Below, in pieces: positions 1-7,649 of a stretch of DNA of 61,102 nt. The first letter of the stretch is position 1, and the number at the start of each line of letters is the position of its first letter. Where the stretch lies: positions 1-61,102 of IMG/VR virus record IMGVR_UViG_3300046171_000055. The stretch is one strand, 5' to 3'. The translations under genes were made by a program, and so were the position numbers. The stretch comes from a virus. The notes beneath the pieces were generated by a model. It saw nothing but the letters and a program-made list of their open reading frames with translations, was not told where the DNA came from and made no database searches.

Positions 1-592
1 CCGTTGGTCCTGTAGCACCTGTATTTCCTGTTTTTCCTTGAGGACCTTCATCACCTTGGTCTCCCTTTGGACCTTGAGGTCCTTGAGGACCTGTTAATCC
101 AATAGGACCTTGTGCACCGGTATCTCCTTTTACTCCTTGGTCACCTTGTTTTCCTTGTGGTCCTTCAGGACCTGTTGGTCCTGTAGAACCGGTATCTCCC
201 TTATCACCCTTACCTCCCTGAGGTCCTTGTGGACCTTCGGGACCTTCGGGACCGGTCAAACCTATTGGTCCTTGTGGACCTTCGGGACCTTCGGGACCGG
301 TGTCACCCTTATCACCCTTATCACCGGTTTTACCTTGAGGACCTTGTGGTCCGGTAGCACCTGTTAAGCCTGTTGGTCCTATTGGACCGGTGGCTCCGGT
401 ATCACCTTTGGGACCCTGAGGTCCGGTATTAGTTGGCATAGTAACTGAGTTACCATCACTAATACTAAGTGTTTGTCCGTTAACTGTTAATGATTGTTTT
501 GGGATAAAAGCACCGGTATCCAAACTCACCCCATCAACTTGTATGTCGGTAGAAACTGAGATTGGTTCCTTAAACTCGATGTATGATGCCAT
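1..592 (-). CDS. Collagen-like tail fibre protein, N-terminal part (continues at the right edge)
   Basis: Partial gene with ATG at 592, running leftward off position 1. About 56 ordinary residues (start [12 protein letters not shown]) are followed by an uninterrupted Gly-X-Y repeat rich in GPQ, GPE, GDT and GAT triplets. Collagen-like repeats form trimeric rods in phage fibres; no enzymatic role is implied. The open frame reaches the edge without a stop and continues in frame and in Gly-X-Y register at 61102, giving a joined 616-residue protein that ends at 59844. It starts 4 bp downstream of the stop of the fibre gene at 596-2485, so the two are probably co-transcribed. Repeat number could be wrong if the assembly collapsed the repeat. 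Confidence 0.9.
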   Translation of the reverse strand, partial: MASYIEFKEPISVSTDIQVDGVSLDTGAFIPKQSLTVNGQTLSISDGNSVTMPTNTGPQGPKGDTGATGPIGPTGLTGATGPQGPQGKTGDKGDKGDTGPEGPEGPQGPIGLTGPEGPEGPQGPQGGKGDKGDTGSTGPTGPEGPQGKQGDQGVKGDTGAQGPIGLTGPQGPQGPKGDQGDEGPQGKTGNTGATGPT

Positions 593-595
593 TTA

Positions 596-2485
596 TTAGC
601 CTATTTTTTGAATCATATAATTTAATGCTGATGCTCCCGGATTCTTAGCTACTGAAATATCTACAATGTTTACAGTGCTTCTAGCAATTTTTACTTCCAC
701 ATTATCAAATGGAGATGTGTTACTGTAAACTTGTACCATAACATTTCTTGTATTGAAGTTGTGAGTAATTTGCCAAGTTGTAGCGTTGCCGATTGTACCT
801 GTTTTTTCTCTTGCAGTTTGACAAGAAACAACTTCAGTACAGAAATTGTTTACTTGTGATGCATCGATTGCAATAGCAACATCTGATGCTCCTGTGACAA
901 GACCTTTATCGTCTACAGTTATTTGTGATACTGTACCTGCTGCTCCGTATGTCGCTGCTTTTACTCCTGAATTTGGTATGCTTACTGCTCCTGCAGTAAC
1001 ACTTAATCCACCTGCAGTTGGGAAGTTAGCAATACCTTGAACTGTTGCAGTTGCAACATCAATGTTCTTGTTAATCTCAGTCCAATCTGCTGCACTTGTA
1101 GGATTATCTTGATTAGCAATAATTAAATCACCAATCTCTAAAGCAGGATTCCAAAAGTTTGCAGGATTTCCTGTACCACCTTTTGTTACTGCATAAGTAA
1201 ATCCTTTCTTAATTGAAGCTCCTGTTGGTGCTGCAGTTGATGCATCATATCCACCTTGATAGATTAATGAACCTGAACCTGCAAATGTAGTGTCTACATA
1301 ATTTTTTGTAGATGCATCTTGTGCTGACGTTGGGTCAGCCATATCAACAATCTTCTGACCATTCATATCCAAGCTTCCACTTGGTTTAGCAAAGTTATCT
1401 AGCTTAAGGTCGCCAATAGCAACTTGAGTATTTGTACTACCTATACATCCTACAAGAGTATCTACTGCAGGGTCTATATCTCCTTTTGGTGCAGGTAGTT
1501 CACATAGGTCTAGATTTACAGTTACGTTTCCTGTATTACTTGCTACTGTATCAATACCTGTACTTCCTGCAATAGTTAATGTATCACCATCTCCAATTGA
1601 TTGTGCAGCACCTGTATCACCTGCAGCCTTGAATGAAGACATTGTTCCTGCTCCACCTGTAGATGCTGCAGTTACTCTACCATACTTATCAATTGTAATG
1701 TTTGCTGAAGTATAGGCACCTGCAATTGCTTTAGAAACTTCTTCTAAATCTGCATCTACTGTTAATGCAGTAGCAGCATCGAATATAATAGTTCCTGCAG
1801 CCGAGGCAAATGTTACACCATTACCTGAAGCTACTGCAAATGAGTTTGTACCATCGCTAATATCAAATCCTGCGAATCCTGAAGGAATAGTTGCCCAAGT
1901 TCCATCACCCTTTAAATATTTAACATTGTCTGCTGCTGCCGGTTGAGGGACTGCACCACTTTTACCTGCAGCCGAACCGTTTGCACCTGTAAAGTCATTA
2001 ATACTAATAGCCGGTGAAGTACCTCCACTTGAAACTATTGGAGCAGTTCCTGATACTCCTGTTACTGTACCTGTGTTAGCAGTAAAAGGTAAGTCTTGTA
2101 CTGTTGCATAATTAACAACTGACTTTGAATCCGAATAAATAATGTGTGCTTCGGGAGGCACAGGTGTACCTGACAAGTTTGTTGCAGAAAGAATAATGTT
2201 TTTTGCAGTTGCATAATCAGGACTAATTGTAACAGAACCTGTTGAAGAGGATGCAGTAAGACCTGACCCTGCAGTGATTCCTGTAACACCACCTTGACCA
2301 TCTAACTCTACCCATTGGGTATTTACATCGTCATAATACTTTAATGTACCTGCTTGTGAGTCATAAACAATTTGACCACCACCTAAGGTAGCTGCTTGAC
2401 TTGGGGTACCTGCTGAACTTTGCAATAAAACATTTTGGATTTCTAGTCCCGTTAAGTCTATCGCATCTAAAAATTTTATTGCCAT
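596..2485 (-). CDS. Tail fibre-like structural protein
   Basis: A 629-residue protein, low in charge and rich in Gly, Thr, Ser, Ala and Val, typical of beta-rich phage fibres. Around residues 370-400 it has the fibre repeat LDMNGQKIVDMADPTSAQDA followed by STKNYVD, a motif common in phage tail fibres near the distal part. The last 60 residues hold a W-x-ITHNFNTRNV unit, homologous by eye to the C-terminus of the neighbour at 2506-3237 (DITHNLNKFPSV). The start is the ATG at 2485, preceded by an A-rich leader without Shine-Dalgarno. It lies between that neighbour and the collagen-like gene in a late fibre operon. The role in receptor binding is inferred. Confidence 0.82.
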   Translation of the reverse strand: MAIKFLDAIDLTGLEIQNVLLQSSAGTPSQAATLGGGQIVYDSQAGTLKYYDDVNTQWVELDGQGGVTGITAGSGLTASSSTGSVTISPDYATAKNIILSATNLSGTPVPPEAHIIYSDSKSVVNYATVQDLPFTANTGTVTGVSGTAPIVSSGGTSPAISINDFTGANGSAAGKSGAVPQPAAADNVKYLKGDGTWATIPSGFAGFDISDGTNSFAVASGNGVTFASAAGTIIFDAATALTVDADLEEVSKAIAGAYTSANITIDKYGRVTAASTGGAGTMSSFKAAGDTGAAQSIGDGDTLTIAGSTGIDTVASNTGNVTVNLDLCELPAPKGDIDPAVDTLVGCIGSTNTQVAIGDLKLDNFAKPSGSLDMNGQKIVDMADPTSAQDASTKNYVDTTFAGSGSLIYQGGYDASTAAPTGASIKKGFTYAVTKGGTGNPANFWNPALEIGDLIIANQDNPTSAADWTEINKNIDVATATVQGIANFPTAGGLSVTAGAVSIPNSGVKAATYGAAGTVSQITVDDKGLVTGASDVAIAIDASQVNNFCTEVVSCQTAREKTGTIGNATTWQITHNFNTRNVMVQVYSNTSPFDNVEVKIARSTVNIVDISVAKNPGASALNYMIQKIG

Positions 2486-2505
2486 AATTTCTTTTTTTTT
2501 AATTT

Positions 2506-3237
2506 TTAATTACAATAAGCTTCACCTGAAAATGGTGCTGCAAATGTAATAGTTACTCTGTTTTTATTTATATAATCTACTTTACCAAATACTTCTTCGT
2601 TAAATGAGTTTACTGCAGTTACCGAAGGGAACTTGTTTAAATTGTGTGTAATGTCCCACTGATAAATTGGAGTTCCCTGTGAAAACACAAAGGTTTTATC
2701 ACCATCATTAGCAGAAGGATTCCACTGCAACAAAGATATAAAATATTCTTGATTCTTTTTTAATGTTCCTTGCCCTGCTACTAAGGTTAATCCTATATCC
2801 CAAAACTCAGGATTGCTACTTACTAATGCACTATCCCAATCATAAACTCCAAATTGAGATATGTCAACACAATCAGAAATGAATACTTGTGAACCAATTA
2901 AAGCACTGTAAAAACTTGAAATATCTACAGGTGTTCCTTGACTTACATATTTTAAACTTTTATTGCTTAATACAAATTCTGTTACATCCGTAAACAAAAC
3001 GTCATTACCTTGTGGTGGGTCAAAAGATAAAGAGCCTAACTCTAATGTATCACCCTGCTCAAGAACTTGAAACTTATATCTTAAAGTTTGCAAGTCAATT
3101 GCTGATGAATCATTAATATATTTAACGACTTCATTAACACTAAAGTTTTTGGTCTGCCCATTACCGGAATCAGTACCAATCCACTTATCTCCCCCACGGA
3201 CATTTTGGTCTATTGGATATAACTTTATTTTTGACAT
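2506..3237 (-). CDS. Tail protein with ITHNLN C-terminal module
   Basis: 243 residues. The N-terminus (YPIDQNVRGGDKWIGTDS then NFSVNEVVKYIN) resembles the N-terminus of the large fibre at 57496-59517 (YAIDGIPTVNDKVIGTN), suggesting a shared tail-attachment module. The C-terminal 60 residues carry a WDITHNLNKFPSV motif followed by a beta-rich segment and AYCN, a unit seen in many phage tail proteins. It has its own promoter (TACCTTTG at 3260-3267) and heads the fibre group 3237 to 592 and beyond. Its exact structural position is unknown; adaptor or short fibre are both possible. Confidence 0.75.
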   Translation of the reverse strand: MSKIKLYPIDQNVRGGDKWIGTDSGNGQTKNFSVNEVVKYINDSSAIDLQTLRYKFQVLEQGDTLELGSLSFDPPQGNDVLFTDVTEFVLSNKSLKYVSQGTPVDISSFYSALIGSQVFISDCVDISQFGVYDWDSALVSSNPEFWDIGLTLVAGQGTLKKNQEYFISLLQWNPSANDGDKTFVFSQGTPIYQWDITHNLNKFPSVTAVNSFNEEVFGKVDYINKNRVTITFAAPFSGEAYCN

Positions 3238-3259
3238 TTACACAGATTTCTTAATGATA

Positions 3260-3267
3260 CAAAGGTA
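3260..3267 (-). promoter_or_regulatory. Bacteroidota-type -7 box for the fibre operon
   Basis: On the minus strand the octamer reads TACCTTTG, matching TAnnTTTG, 22 nt upstream of the ATG at 3237. The holin stop at 3286 lies just upstream, so this would give the fibre genes a separate late start. Confidence 0.6.
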
Positions 3268-3285
3268 CTGAAATTATTTGATGGT

Positions 3286-3681
3286 TTATTTTTTTGAGTC
3301 AGCGTAAGAGTTCATCATCTTTTCTCCTGTCCTCCCGATTACATAACCACCTATACCTATCTGTAATAAATTCCAAAATTCATTTTCTAATTCAGGTATT
3401 CTTAAATCAAATAATGGTGCTACAAACTTTACATAAATAACTATAAAACCAAAAGCTAACATTAGTATTGGTCTCCAACTTCTTTGAAGCCAATTACCTT
3501 TTGCCTCTGTAACTATGATTTCAGTTTGCATTTTTTGCAACTCTAATTCTTTTTGAATTAAAATCTGCTTAATAACATTTTGTGCTTTGATTTTTTCCTC
3601 TTTAGAAGTAAAGAGATTGTCAAGTCCACCAAGAAGGTCTTTAACTACACTCCCCCCGAACCACTCTACTATTTTTTTCAT
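3286..3681 (-). CDS. Holin, 3TM (GTA-holin-like) type
   Basis: 131 residues. A basic, helical N-terminal half (KEEKIKAQNVIKQILIQKE) is followed by RSWRPILMLAFGF and a hydrophobic span (about 69-91), then a second one (about 106-120, LLQIGIGGYVIGRTGEK). The sequence ...NWLQRSWRPILML... is characteristic of the 'holin of 3TMs' superfamily. Holins make membrane holes that release the endolysin. Its start lies 41 bp inside the 3' end of the amidase gene (3641-4102), a typical compact lysis cassette. A small two-helix membrane protein (4092-4271) precedes the amidase. Family assignment is from recognised motifs, not a search. Confidence 0.8.
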   Translation of the reverse strand: MKKIVEWFGGSVVKDLLGGLDNLFTSKEEKIKAQNVIKQILIQKELELQKMQTEIIVTEAKGNWLQRSWRPILMLAFGFIVIYVKFVAPLFDLRIPELENEFWNLLQIGIGGYVIGRTGEKMMNSYADSKK

Positions 3682-4102
3682 ATTGTATTTCGCTTATATA
3701 TTTATACTCTTCCGTTGCATCGAAACTTGGACAAGCTTTATTTGCGAAATCTCTATGACCGTGAACAACACTATCAGTGTGAATTGCTTTTAAAGTCATA
3801 AGTAAACTTTCTAAACTTTCTTCTTGCTCACAAGTTCTTGTATCTTTTGGTGTTTTTCCATCAGACTCAACACCTCCGATATAACAAATTCCCAAACTGC
3901 TTTTATTGTACTGTTTACAATGAGCACCGGGAACATTATCTTCTCTTCCTTTTTTGATTGTACCGTCTAAATAAATGACGTAATGGTATCCCACATCTCT
4001 CCATCCTCTTCCATTAACGTGCCAATCTTTTATTGTATCTATTGTGATGTGTTGACCTTCACGAGTTGCAGAGCAGTGTACTATGAGTTTATCAATCTTC
4101 AT
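3641..4102 (-). CDS. Endolysin, N-acetylmuramoyl-L-alanine amidase (T7 lysozyme/PGRP type)
   Basis: 153 residues, the usual length of T7-type amidases. It cuts the amide bond between MurNAc and L-Ala in peptidoglycan. The zinc ligands are visible at H9 (IVHCSAT), H114 (VVHGHRDF) and C124 (NKACPSFD). Tyr39 and Lys122 match the catalytic Tyr and Lys of T7 lysozyme in spacing. There is no signal peptide, so export needs the overlapping holin downstream. The start ATG at 4102 overlaps the stop of the mini membrane gene 4092-4271. All metal ligands are present, so the enzyme should be active. Confidence 0.93.
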   Translation of the reverse strand: MKIDKLIVHCSATREGQHITIDTIKDWHVNGRGWRDVGYHYVIYLDGTIKKGREDNVPGAHCKQYNKSSLGICYIGGVESDGKTPKDTRTCEQEESLESLLMTLKAIHTDSVVHGHRDFANKACPSFDATEEYKYISEIQYEKNSRVVRGECS

Positions 4103-4271
4103 TCTTCTTTTTAGACTCCTTGTTTAGCAAGTACCATCTTTGTGCCGTGTAACCTACCGACAAGATTAACAAGGTAATCTTTAATATCATATCTATATGC
4201 GACATTGAAATCGCAAGAGTACCTATATTCAATAGATACATTTTTATGTCACCCATCCAATTATTTATCAT
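4092..4271 (-). CDS. Small two-helix membrane protein of the lysis cassette
   Basis: 59 residues starting MINNWMGDIKMYLLN. Two hydrophobic stretches (about 11-24 and 28-43, the second LKITLLILSVGY) precede a charged tail (NKESKKKNED). The TGA stop overlaps the amidase ATG, so translation is likely coupled. A membrane mini-protein beside a holin and endolysin suggests an accessory holin or antiholin; this is inferred from position, and no family was identified. Confidence 0.72.
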   Translation of the reverse strand: MINNWMGDIKMYLLNIGTLAISMSHIDMILKITLLILSVGYTAQRWYLLNKESKKKNED

Positions 4272-4376
4272 TACTAATGTAGTTATACACTATCGTTACT
4301 TCCATCACCTAAAGTTGATGACTGAACAAAATACTTATTCATATTCTTATTGATATGCCGATTACTAATTTTTTCA

Positions 4377-4874
4377 TTATCCCCAAAGTGCTATAATATC
4401 TCCTGCACCTTTCGCACCTAATTGCCAAACTTTATAAACTTGAACAGGGAAAAATCCAACAGGAACATTTTTAAATGTAACACCTGTACCTGAAAGGGTT
4501 GTTACTTTTAAGTCTCCTGCAGTTCCAATATATAATACACAACCATTAGCAGCTTTAGAATATCCACCATCTACGGCATTACCCTTGTAAATGTGATAGT
4601 TTTGATTCGCACCGGAGATAACATTCTTGTTTAGTCCAAGAGTGTTTGCATCTATTACAATAGTAACAGTTACTGATTCTATAGTTGTATCGTTATAAAC
4701 GATATCCCCTGCTTTTACACCAAGTGCAATAAAGTCAACATTAGTGTCAATTAGTTGGTCATTTGATTGTGCAGTGTTTTGACCTCTCACAACCTTAACC
4801 GGATAAGGAATATCAGCGTATTCAGAAGGATAAACTTCCTGTGCTAAATAACCTTGTAAAATATCTTGTGCCAT
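4377..4874 (-). CDS. Virion-associated beta-rich protein of unknown function
   Basis: 165 residues. The segment LIDTNVDFIALGVKAGDIVYN is similar in pattern to part of the connector protein at 46484-47452 (FISDGVQVGDIVVN), so both may share a small beta domain of virion proteins. The C-terminus (VGFFPVQVYKVWQLGAKGA then DIIALWG) looks like small structural or decoration proteins of marine phages (recalled, unverified). It lies between the lysis genes and the basic mini-protein cluster. Only a structural role is suggested. Confidence 0.65.
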   Translation of the reverse strand: MAQDILQGYLAQEVYPSEYADIPYPVKVVRGQNTAQSNDQLIDTNVDFIALGVKAGDIVYNDTTIESVTVTIVIDANTLGLNKNVISGANQNYHIYKGNAVDGGYSKAANGCVLYIGTAGDLKVTTLSGTGVTFKNVPVGFFPVQVYKVWQLGAKGAGDIIALWG

Positions 4875-4879
4875 AATTA

Positions 4880-5035
4880 TTATTTTTTATAAGGAAACTT
4901 CTCGTTTAAAACTCTTTTCCTTTTTCCACACCCACAGTCTTTATTTAATGCTTTTGCTCCTGCATCAACAATTTTTTTGATTCCGGTTGCAGTTGTTATT
5001 TTTTCTATTGTATCTCCTAAACCTTTTGATTTCAT
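4880..5035 (-). CDS. Conserved mini-protein with CGCGKRK motif
   Basis: 51 residues starting MKSKGLGDTIEKITTATGIK. The middle is helical (GIKKIVDAGAKALNK) and is followed by a Cys pair in DCGCGKRKRVLNEKFPY. I recall similar CGC-type mini-proteins in Bacteroidota phages, but no function is known to me. The paired cysteines could bind a metal or an iron-sulphur ligand; that is speculation. The ATG at 5035 overlaps the stop of the preceding gene (5032-5181), so the two are translationally coupled. Confidence 0.7.
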   Translation of the reverse strand: MKSKGLGDTIEKITTATGIKKIVDAGAKALNKDCGCGKRKRVLNEKFPYKK

Positions 5036-5181
5036 TTTGATTCTTTTTTACACATACATTGTGCAACAGGACATTCGTTTACATCAATGATTAGTTTTGA
5101 AATTAGCCAATTCCATTTGCAACATAGTTTACACCAAACCTTTTGCATCCACATCCCTAACCTTACAAATAACTTACCCAT
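5032..5181 (-). CDS. Cysteine-rich mini-protein
   Basis: 49 residues starting MGKLFVRLGMWMQKVW. It has six cysteines (17, 20, 21, 37, 42, 44) in CKLCCKWNW and ECPVAQCMC, a pattern that could bind zinc or form disulphides. The hydrophobic centre (WLISKLIIDV) is short. The stop TGA overlaps the next ATG at 5035. It sits 1 bp from the basic gene 5183-5386. Function is unknown; the tight packing on both sides supports it being translated. Confidence 0.55.
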   Translation of the reverse strand: MGKLFVRLGMWMQKVWCKLCCKWNWLISKLIIDVNECPVAQCMCKKESK

Positions 5182-5182
5182 C

Positions 5183-5386
5183 TTAGAAGTTGTGCTTTGT
5201 TACTTTTAGATTGTTAGAATGGTAACATCCTTGAGCAGAACCTTTGTTTCCTGAGTATGCTTTCTTGCCCATAGCTTTTTCCATACCTTTAGATTCATTT
5301 CTTCTTGATTTCATAGATTGAGATTTTTTTCCATTTCTCATTCCCATTGACTCATCGAGTCTTGAATTGTATCCTTGTTTTTTCAT
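5183..5386 (-). CDS. Small basic protein, unknown
   Basis: 67 residues, rich in Lys, Arg, Ser and Met, with RLDESMGMRNGKKSQSMKSR and a near-repeat RRNESKGMEKAMGKK. No hydrophobic core is evident, so it may be disordered or DNA/RNA-binding. Its start overlaps the stop of 5386-5673 by one base. It belongs to the run of mini-proteins between the chaperonin and lysis genes. Similar short proteins occur in marine phages as far as I recall; no role is assigned. Confidence 0.65.
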   Translation of the reverse strand: MKKQGYNSRLDESMGMRNGKKSQSMKSRRNESKGMEKAMGKKAYSGNKGSAQGCYHSNNLKVTKHNF

Positions 5387-5673
5387 TACGATTTCTTTTT
5401 TAAACTATTATTATAATCTCTTTTTTGAGTAGAACTTCCCATAAATCTTGGGTTTCCTCCTGAGCCTTTTACAACAGGCTTCTTTTTCTTTTTAATTTTG
5501 GTTACTGCTTTAGTAACTGTTTTTTTTATTTTGCCTCCTGCTTTTTTTAATGCAGTTACAACAGGTTTCTTACCTGAACCTGCTCTTATCAATCCTCCTT
5601 TTGCCATTTTTCTTTTGGCTCCGATTCCTGATGTTCTTTTTCTAGTATGTACTTTTCTTCCTCTTGGTGGCAT
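5386..5673 (-). CDS. Lysine-rich histone H1-like protein
   Basis: 95 residues, strongly basic. The middle is an Ala/Lys/Thr/Val-rich stretch (ALKKAGGKIKKTVTKAVTKI) ending in a lysine run, as in histone H1-like or nucleoid proteins. DNA compaction in the head or host chromatin interference are plausible roles but inferred from composition only. A TATATTTG promoter box lies 19 nt upstream at 5692-5699. Low complexity makes homology claims unsafe. Confidence 0.7.
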   Translation of the reverse strand: MPPRGRKVHTRKRTSGIGAKRKMAKGGLIRAGSGKKPVVTALKKAGGKIKKTVTKAVTKIKKKKKPVVKGSGGNPRFMGSSTQKRDYNNSLKKKS

Positions 5674-5691
5674 AACTTTTATTTTATTTTA

Positions 5692-5699
5692 CAAATATA
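5692..5699 (-). promoter_or_regulatory. -7 box for the basic gene 5386-5673
   Basis: TATATTTG on the minus strand, 19 nt from the ATG at 5673, fits TAnnTTTG. It abuts the stop of the upstream gene at 5700, so it may add an internal start to a longer transcript. Confidence 0.5.
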
Positions 5700-5993
5700 C
5701 TAATATTTTCCTTGTCTATTTTTTGGTGAAGACTTTGTGCTTCCACCCTTACCTGCCCATAGTTTTTTACAACTCCAATACCTAGCAGTTAGTTTTGATT
5801 TAGCAGTACCACATTTATGTCGTGCCTTAAAAGATTTTCTAGCTTTAGAAGAATAATTGTGCCCATATCCTTTTGCTCCAAAGTGAATTAGCTTTTCTTT
5901 TCCACCTTCACAAGCCTTAACCATTCTTTTTTTTCCCGGTCTTGTACTTGGTCTAGTGACATTGCATTTCATATTTTTTTTAGACACTGCCAT
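5700..5993 (-). CDS. Basic Cys/His-containing virion-type protein
   Basis: 97 residues. Conserved-looking core: EKLIHFGAKGYGHNY, KSFKARHKCGTAKSK and ARYWSCKKLW. I recall this LIxFG...RxxFxxRHxC...YW pattern from marine phages and large eukaryotic viruses, where its role is unknown. Cys10, Cys28, Cys62 and Cys74 with nearby His could hold a metal. It is packed end to end with 5994-6494. Confidence 0.72.
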   Translation of the reverse strand: MAVSKKNMKCNVTRPSTRPGKKRMVKACEGGKEKLIHFGAKGYGHNYSSKARKSFKARHKCGTAKSKLTARYWSCKKLWAGKGGSTKSSPKNRQGKY

Positions 5994-6494
5994 TTACTTT
6001 TTCTTTTTAAATGCGTTTCTGATTTTTTGTCCTGCAGCTTTTAGTTTAGCACCTTTTACAACTTCTTTACCATTGACAGTTCTAGTTCTTTCAACTTTTG
6101 GAGTTTTGTTTCTAACAGGTTTTGTTTTAGTTCCTGTTTTTTTATTATCTACCTTTTTAAGCTTACCGTCTGTGTAGCTTTTAGTTTTGGTAGTTGTAAC
6201 ACCTTTTCTAGTTTTGGTTTTAGTTAAGGTATTCTTATTACCATCACTTGTAAATGTTCTAGTTCTTTTAGGTGCTGCTTTCTTTTTAGTTGCAGAATTA
6301 GTTTGCATTCTTTTTCCTCTAGCTTCTTTACCTGCTTTACCAAGAACTCTTCCTGCTTCTTCTTTAGCTACTCCTCTTTTAGTTCTTTTCTTTAAACGAT
6401 TTGCTTTTCGTTTTGCTCTAATAGATTGTCTTCTACCTATTGCTCCTTGTCTAGTTTCAAGCTTTTGTTGTTTTGCTGACTTTTCTGTTGGCAT
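5994..6494 (-). CDS. Arg/Lys/Thr-rich basic protein
   Basis: 166 residues with very high Lys/Arg/Thr content and no hydrophobic core. The N-terminal third is Arg-rich (RAKRKANRLKKRTKR). The middle and end are Thr/Lys repeats (TKTKTRKGVTTTKTKSYTDG). Such proteins may bind DNA or scaffold assembly. It lies one base upstream of 5700-5993 and is read in the same operon. I do not recognise a family. Confidence 0.7.
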   Translation of the reverse strand: MPTEKSAKQQKLETRQGAIGRRQSIRAKRKANRLKKRTKRGVAKEEAGRVLGKAGKEARGKRMQTNSATKKKAAPKRTRTFTSDGNKNTLTKTKTRKGVTTTKTKSYTDGKLKKVDNKKTGTKTKPVRNKTPKVERTRTVNGKEVVKGAKLKAAGQKIRNAFKKKK

Positions 6495-6618
6495 AATCTT
6501 TATTATTAGTATTAATATCTTTAACTTTAGCTACCCAATGTTTAGGTAATCTATTCCTATTGTATTGGTCAATCAACCACTTATCACTTCTATTTTCTTT
6601 TTTTACTGTGTGCTGCAC
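6457..6618 (-). CDS. Possible 53-residue protein (GTG start)
   Basis: An open frame from GTG 6618 encodes KWLIDQYNRNRLPKHWVAKV in its centre, which has normal protein-like composition, unlike its basic neighbours. It overlaps the 3' end of 6590-6862 and the 5' end of 5994-6494, and it fills what would otherwise be a 95-bp gap. The GTG start and the overlaps keep confidence low. A similar peptide in related phages would confirm it. Confidence 0.35.
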   Translation of the reverse strand: MQHTVKKENRSDKWLIDQYNRNRLPKHWVAKVKDINTNNKDYANRKVSKTTKA

Positions 6619-6862
6619 TTTTAATTAACCTTTCTTCCATTTTAGCAACCTTAATTTTAAGATTGGTATTTTCTATAATTAATTCTTCAATCTTTAATTC
6701 TAAAGAATCAATTTTATCTTTTAACTCTTCAATTATCTTTAAAGATAATTTGTCAAGCTTATCTCCCTCTCTTTCATTTTGGTCCATCTTCTTTTTAATT
6801 ATAGACCAAATCTCTTTTACACCAAAAGCAGACAACAATGCTATGAGTAATCCGTCTTCCAC
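6590..6862 (-). CDS. Membrane-anchored coiled-coil protein
   Basis: 90 residues. A short hydrophobic N-terminus (LLIALLSAFGVKEIWSII) is followed by a long charged coiled coil (about 35-80, heptads such as KIDSLELKIEELIIEN) and a basic tail. The layout resembles small phage membrane proteins such as i-spanin-like or holin-accessory proteins, but it is about 2 kb from the lysis cassette. It overlaps the ATG of 6862-7230 by one base. The role is uncertain. Confidence 0.65.
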   Translation of the reverse strand: MEDGLLIALLSAFGVKEIWSIIKKKMDQNEREGDKLDKLSLKIIEELKDKIDSLELKIEELIIENTNLKIKVAKMEERLIKSAAHSKKRK

Positions 6863-7230
6863 TATGCTCGTCTAGTTCTTTTACGAACTGCACTTACCTT
6901 TCTACCACCTGCACCTTGCTTACCAACTCTAGCTTTTTCTCTTTGCTTAGAAGCTAATTTGCTTTTAGACATTTCGGACTTAGTAACCGGTGTCTTTGAA
7001 GACACTCTTTTAGATGGTCTACAGTATTCACTTCTGCCACCTGTACCACAAGGTTTGTTGGTTCTAGTATCTACCCATTTTTCCTTACCCCATCTTTTAA
7101 GGTTAGAACCTGCTTTGGATTTTTTAACCTTACCTTTTTTCTTTCTACACTTTGCAGTAGCCTGTGCTGCTCTAGCCGACCACTTGCCGTAGCTTCTCAT
7201 TACTTTTCTATAACACGCATCTTTTGGCAT
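6862..7230 (-). CDS. Basic protein resembling the DUF5872 group; carries an in-frame palindrome
   Basis: 122 residues. The N-terminus MPKDACYRKVMRSYGKW and the core LKRWGKEKWVDTRTNKPCG, then YCRPSKRVSSKTPVT, recall a family of viral proteins I know as DUF5872 (from memory). Residues 76-80 (VSSKT) are encoded by a copy of the 16-bp palindrome at 6990-7005. In this protein the peptide fits a conserved-looking stretch, so the copy may be native coding sequence rather than an insertion. Function is unknown. Confidence 0.7.
   Translation of the reverse strand: MPKDACYRKVMRSYGKWSARAAQATAKCRKKKGKVKKSKAGSNLKRWGKEKWVDTRTNKPCGTGGRSEYCRPSKRVSSKTPVTKSEMSKSKLASKQREKARVGKQGAGGRKVSAVRKRTRRA
6990..7005. repeat. 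Dispersed 16-bp palindrome, copy 1
   Basis: GTGTCTTTGAAGACAC on the plus strand. It lies inside 6862-7230, where it encodes VSSKT at residues 76-80 on the minus strand. Confidence 0.95.
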
Positions 7231-7355
7231 TATCTTCCTTGTCCTTTATATTTTTTCTTCCAACCCTTTTGATTCTTACTTGCGTTCTTTGAATGAACAC
7301 CGGGTCTTTTAGTGTTCTTTGTTTTACTATAAGATGACAGAGTAATCTTAGGCAT
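7230..7355 (-). CDS. Conserved basic mini-protein (TKRPGVHSKN motif)
   Basis: 41 residues containing KNTKRPGVHSKNASKNQKGW and ending KYKGQGR. I recall close relatives (RPGVHAKTKxSK...YxGQGR) as widespread tiny proteins in Bacteroidota phages, always late and of unknown role. The TAA stop overlaps the ATG of 6862-7230, and the ATG at 7355 overlaps the 3' end of 7348-7641. Too small for automated callers, but the motif is distinctive. Confidence 0.75.
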   Translation of the reverse strand: MPKITLSSYSKTKNTKRPGVHSKNASKNQKGWKKKYKGQGR

Positions 7356-7641
7356 TGCTTCTATTTCCTTTTTTTCTGTGTAACCTCATTTTAGTTCCAC
7401 CTCTTCCTTGAAGTTTCCTACCACCAAAAGAAATGTCACCACCACTAGAGGTTCTTCTTTTTCCACCCTTCTTAGACTTATCCCATTTCATAACATCTTT
7501 TGTTTTGAAATTTACTGCGTTGAGGTCTACGTTAGTATTCTCTTTAGCTTTGCCTTTGACATACTTATTTTTATCCTCTTGCTTGGCAGCTTTGGTTGTA
7601 GTCTTTTTCTTAGTGGTCTTCTTTTCTTTTGTGTCAGACAT
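7348..7641 (-). CDS. Lysine-rich basic protein, first gene of the mini-protein cluster
   Basis: 97 residues. The Lys/Thr-rich N-terminus (KEKKTTKKKTTTKAAKQ) is followed by a less biased part (DLNAVNFKTKDVMKWDKSKK) and a Gly/Arg-rich tail (GGRKLQGRGGTKMRLHRKK). It is the first minus gene below the shared promoter at 7650-7668, so it probably heads the cluster down to about 4.4 kb. Nucleic-acid binding is possible but inferred from charge only. Confidence 0.7.
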   Translation of the reverse strand: MSDTKEKKTTKKKTTTKAAKQEDKNKYVKGKAKENTNVDLNAVNFKTKDVMKWDKSKKGGKRRTSSGGDISFGGRKLQGRGGTKMRLHRKKGNRSNA

Positions 7642-7649
7642 AATTATAG

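Noticed and set aside
1-592. CRISPR-like array because of short regular repeats at both ends
   Set aside because: The repeats are 9-nt codon triplets of Gly-X-Y with variable sequence, in an open frame. There are no spacers or leader.
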